In this document: in pieces, positions 7,494-9,607 of the stretch
How positions within the stretch are numbered: position 1 is the first letter of the stretch
How the letters are laid out: every line of letters starts with the position of its first letter
Assembly: GCA_027450125.1 (NCBI GenBank)
Contig: DAIDKG010000367.1
Location: forward strand, 1 to 9,607
Length of the DNA stretch: 9,607 nucleotides
Direction: 5' to 3'
From: Bordetella sp.
Lineage (GTDB): Bacteria; Pseudomonadota; Gammaproteobacteria; Burkholderiales; Burkholderiaceae_B
Made by a program: the position numbers and the translations under genes
The notes under the pieces: generated by a model
Databases searched by the model: none
Told to the model about the DNA's origin: nothing
Seen by the model: only the letters and a program-made list of their open reading frames with translations

Positions 7494-7720
7494 CAGGCCT
7501 GGGTTTTCTCTTTGGCCTCGACGTCGATGGTCTCGCCCGTGACGCTCTTTTGCGCGACCTGCTGCTGGGCCGGCTCGGCCGAGCCATCGCGCATGCCTTC
7601 CTTGAAGCCCTTGACGGCCACGCCGAGGTCGGAGCCGACGTTGCGCAGTTTCTTGGTGCCGAAGATCAAAGCCACGATCACCAGAACGATCATCCAATGC
7701 CAAATGCTGAAGCTGCCCAT
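7493..7720 (-). CDS. tatA: Sec-independent protein translocase subunit TatA
   Basis: The 75-residue product is the pore- or patch-forming TatA subunit of the twin-arginine system. It has a single N-terminal membrane helix (about 5-20, '[17 protein letters not shown]'), the conserved hinge '[14 protein letters not shown]', and an amphipathic helix ('[11 protein letters not shown]'). A short charged Gln/Lys/Glu tail completes it. A good Shine-Dalgarno, GGAG, stands 7 bases before the ATG, the strongest in this operon, as suits a subunit needed in excess. It begins 12 bp after the hinT stop and ends one base into tatB. Confidence 0.97.
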   Translation of the reverse strand: MGSFSIWHWMIVLVIVALIFGTKKLRNVGSDLGVAVKGFKEGMRDGSAEPAQQQVAQKSVTGETIDVEAKEKTQA

Positions 7721-7732
7721 TTGAAGACTCCT

Positions 7733-8104
7733 TTAAGCGGCCGGCGTGGCCATGCGTGCCTGCCATGGGCGCGGGCCGCCGAGTATGTGGAAATGCAGAT
7801 GGGCGACTTCCTGGCCACCATCCTTGCCAGCGTTGGCAACCAGGCGGAACCCACCTTCGGGCCCTGGACGGCAGCCGTTCTCGGCAGCCAACCGTGGGAT
7901 CAATACCATCATTCTACCCAACCAACCGGCATCAGCGGCACTCACGTCTTCCAGTGAAACAAAGTGTTTGCGCGGAACCACCAGCAGATGCACCGGCGCG
8001 GCCGGGTTGATGTCGTGAAAGACGACGCAATCCTCGTCCTCGTGGACTTTCCGGGACGGGATTTCGCCCCTGACGATCTTGCAGAAGATACAGTTTTCGC
8101 TCAT
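7733..8104 (-). CDS. HIT-family purine nucleoside phosphoramidase (HinT-like)
   Basis: The 123-residue protein has the histidine-triad motif HLHFHILGG, with His102, His104 and His106, and the N-terminal 'CIFCKIVRGEIPS' whose CxxC pair (Cys5, Cys8) can bind zinc. HinT enzymes hydrolyse adenosine 5'-phosphoramidates and related nucleotide adducts in the cytoplasm. The internal 'FHDINPAAPVHLLVVPRKHF' is a family hallmark. The ATG at 8104 gives the standard HinT N-terminus, with GAGG about 6 bases before it; earlier in-frame codons overlap hisE and are not needed. It lies 10 bp after hisE, and a HIT gene between hisE and tatA is a common betaproteobacterial order. Confidence 0.94.
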   Translation of the reverse strand: MSENCIFCKIVRGEIPSRKVHEDEDCVVFHDINPAAPVHLLVVPRKHFVSLEDVSAADAGWLGRMMVLIPRLAAENGCRPGPEGGFRLVANAGKDGGQEVAHLHFHILGGPRPWQARMATPAA

Positions 8105-8114
8105 AAGGGCCTCA

Positions 8115-8459
8115 TTAGGCGGGACGACGGGCTTTTTCTTCAAGCCCGGAAAGACCCTCGCGGCGGGCCAGTTCTGCCAGCACGTCCTCGGGGCGCAGGT
8201 TGTAGTGAGTGAGCGCAACCAGGCAATGGAACCACAGATCGGCGGTTTCGGACACGATGCGGTCGGCCTGCCCGTCCTTGGCGGCCATGACCAGTTCAGT
8301 GGCTTCCTCGCCGATTTTCTTCAGAAAGGCGTCGGGCCCCCTGGCCAGGAGCTTGGCCACGTAGGACGTCTGCGGGTCGCCGCCCTGGTCGGGACGGCGC
8401 GTGGCCAGGGTGTCGGCCAGGCGGGCCAGCAGGTCGCCGGTGGATGCGGGAGCGGTCAT
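8115..8459 (-). CDS. hisE: Phosphoribosyl-ATP pyrophosphatase HisE
   Basis: HisE hydrolyses phosphoribosyl-ATP to phosphoribosyl-AMP and pyrophosphate, the second step of histidine synthesis. The 114-residue product is an all-helical MazG-like fold with the metal-binding pattern '[16 protein letters not shown]' and '[17 protein letters not shown]', the acidic residues of which bind magnesium. Length is near normal. Its ATG overlaps the hisI TGA as ATGA, so translation is probably coupled. In this organism HisE and HisI are separate proteins, unlike the fused HisIE of enterobacteria. Confidence 0.96.
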   Translation of the reverse strand: MTAPASTGDLLARLADTLATRRPDQGGDPQTSYVAKLLARGPDAFLKKIGEEATELVMAAKDGQADRIVSETADLWFHCLVALTHYNLRPEDVLAELARREGLSGLEEKARRPA

Positions 8460-8896
8460 TTGTAGATCAGTTCGGGGTCTTTTAGCACCGGATCGACGGC
8501 GTTCCAGGCCGCCTGGTCGGCGGTGCCTTCCAGGCGGCGATAGAAGCAGCTGGCGCGGCCGGTATGGCAGGCGATGCCGCCCAGCTGTTCGACTTTGAGC
8601 AGGATGACATCGCCATCGCAGTCCAGGCCCAGTTCATGCACCTGCTGCACGTGGCCGGATTCCTCGCCCTTGCGCCACAGACGCCGGCGCGAACGCGACC
8701 AGTACACGGCGCGGCCGGTGGCGGCCGTCTCGTGCAGGGATGCGCGGTTCATCCAGGCCACCATCAGCACCTGGCCGGTGCTGGCGTCCTGGGCGATGGC
8801 GGGGATCAGGCCCTGGTCGTCGAAGGCGACCTCGGCCAGCCAGGAAGGCAGGCCGGCGTCGGCGGCTGGGGGGGCGTTGCCGTGGGTGTCGCACAT
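8456..8896 (-). CDS. hisI: Phosphoribosyl-AMP cyclohydrolase HisI
   Basis: HisI opens the adenine ring of phosphoribosyl-AMP, the third step of histidine synthesis, using zinc and magnesium. The 146-residue protein carries the family signatures 'VLMVAWMN', '[15 protein letters not shown]', the acidic 'DCDGDVILL' magnesium site, and the zinc-ligand '[13 protein letters not shown]'. The start at 8896 (MCDTHGNAP) is the first plausible ATG after the hisF stop 20 bp upstream. The first 15 or so residues are a variable extension. No strong Shine-Dalgarno is seen. The same frame stays open upstream across hisF, but that is a shadow of the hisF reading frame. Confidence 0.96.
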   Translation of the reverse strand: MCDTHGNAPPAADAGLPSWLAEVAFDDQGLIPAIAQDASTGQVLMVAWMNRASLHETAATGRAVYWSRSRRRLWRKGEESGHVQQVHELGLDCDGDVILLKVEQLGGIACHTGRASCFYRRLEGTADQAAWNAVDPVLKDPELIYK

Positions 8897-8916
8897 GGAA
8901 GTCTCGCTCGCGGTTT

Positions 8917-9543
<627 letters not shown>

Positions 9544-9607
9544 CTGGATTGATAATAACTTCTACTTTTCTTCCATCTGGTAGTACGGGCATATTTTCAT
9601 CAAGTTC
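9544..9607. other. AT-rich segment of different origin joined to hisF
   Basis: These 64 bases contain 23 G or C, far fewer than the flanking DNA, and do not continue hisF. On the minus strand one frame is open throughout the segment and reads [21 protein letters not shown]. This loosely resembles the RpoB stretch whose E. coli form contains '[20 protein letters not shown]', and the codons (gta, att, cca, gaa, aaa) are those of an AT-rich genome. The RpoB resemblance is a recollection from a short segment and is weak. An assembly chimera fits best; an insertion or rearrangement cannot be excluded. Confidence 0.6.

Overview
The window reads as a GC-rich chromosomal segment of a betaproteobacterium. 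Gene content, the proteins' look and the his-tat order fit Burkholderiales, most likely Alcaligenaceae (Bordetella/Achromobacter-like). This is a judgement from family resemblance, not a database match. Nearly all of it is conserved housekeeping sequence. I see no CRISPR array, insertion sequence, prophage or defence system, and no stretch over 300 bases lacks a gene.

Left part (1-1238, minus strand): a tRNA-Thr(UGU) sits at the very edge of the window. Upstream of it lie sspA and sspB, the RNA-polymerase-associated stringent starvation protein A and the ClpXP adaptor. Middle part (1495-3669, plus strand): mscL (mechanosensitive channel), lipB and lipA (lipoate synthesis). They face away from sspAB across a 256-bp intergenic region. 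Then come two minus-strand genes: a small secreted PsiF-repeat protein (3808-4065) and a Nif3/DUF34 metal-binding protein (4191-4967).

Right part: a membrane-anchored trypsin-like protease of the DegS/DegQ type (4990-5892, plus) starts only 22 bp from nif3, head to head, and converges on a compact minus-strand chain. That chain reads, in transcription order, hisF, hisI, hisE, hinT, tatA, tatB, tatC. Start and stop codons overlap at hisI/hisE, tatA/tatB and tatB/tatC. It joins the last cyclization steps of the IMP/histidine pathway to a HIT nucleotide hydrolase and the complete twin-arginine translocase.

The main anomaly is at the right end. hisF is intact from its stop up to position 9543, then the sequence changes abruptly to 64 bases of AT-rich DNA (23 of 64 are G/C) that do not continue hisF and put a stop in its frame. 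About 50 N-terminal HisF residues, including the catalytic Asp near residue 11, are missing. The AT-rich piece has its own open frame that loosely recalls a bacterial RpoB motif. A chimeric assembly join is the simplest reading; a true insertion or rearrangement is the alternative. Other points of note are the lack of a PDZ domain in the DegS/DegQ-like protease and the presence of mscL-lipBA-psiF between nif3 and sspA, where I remember petABC in many relatives. No new biological system is evident.
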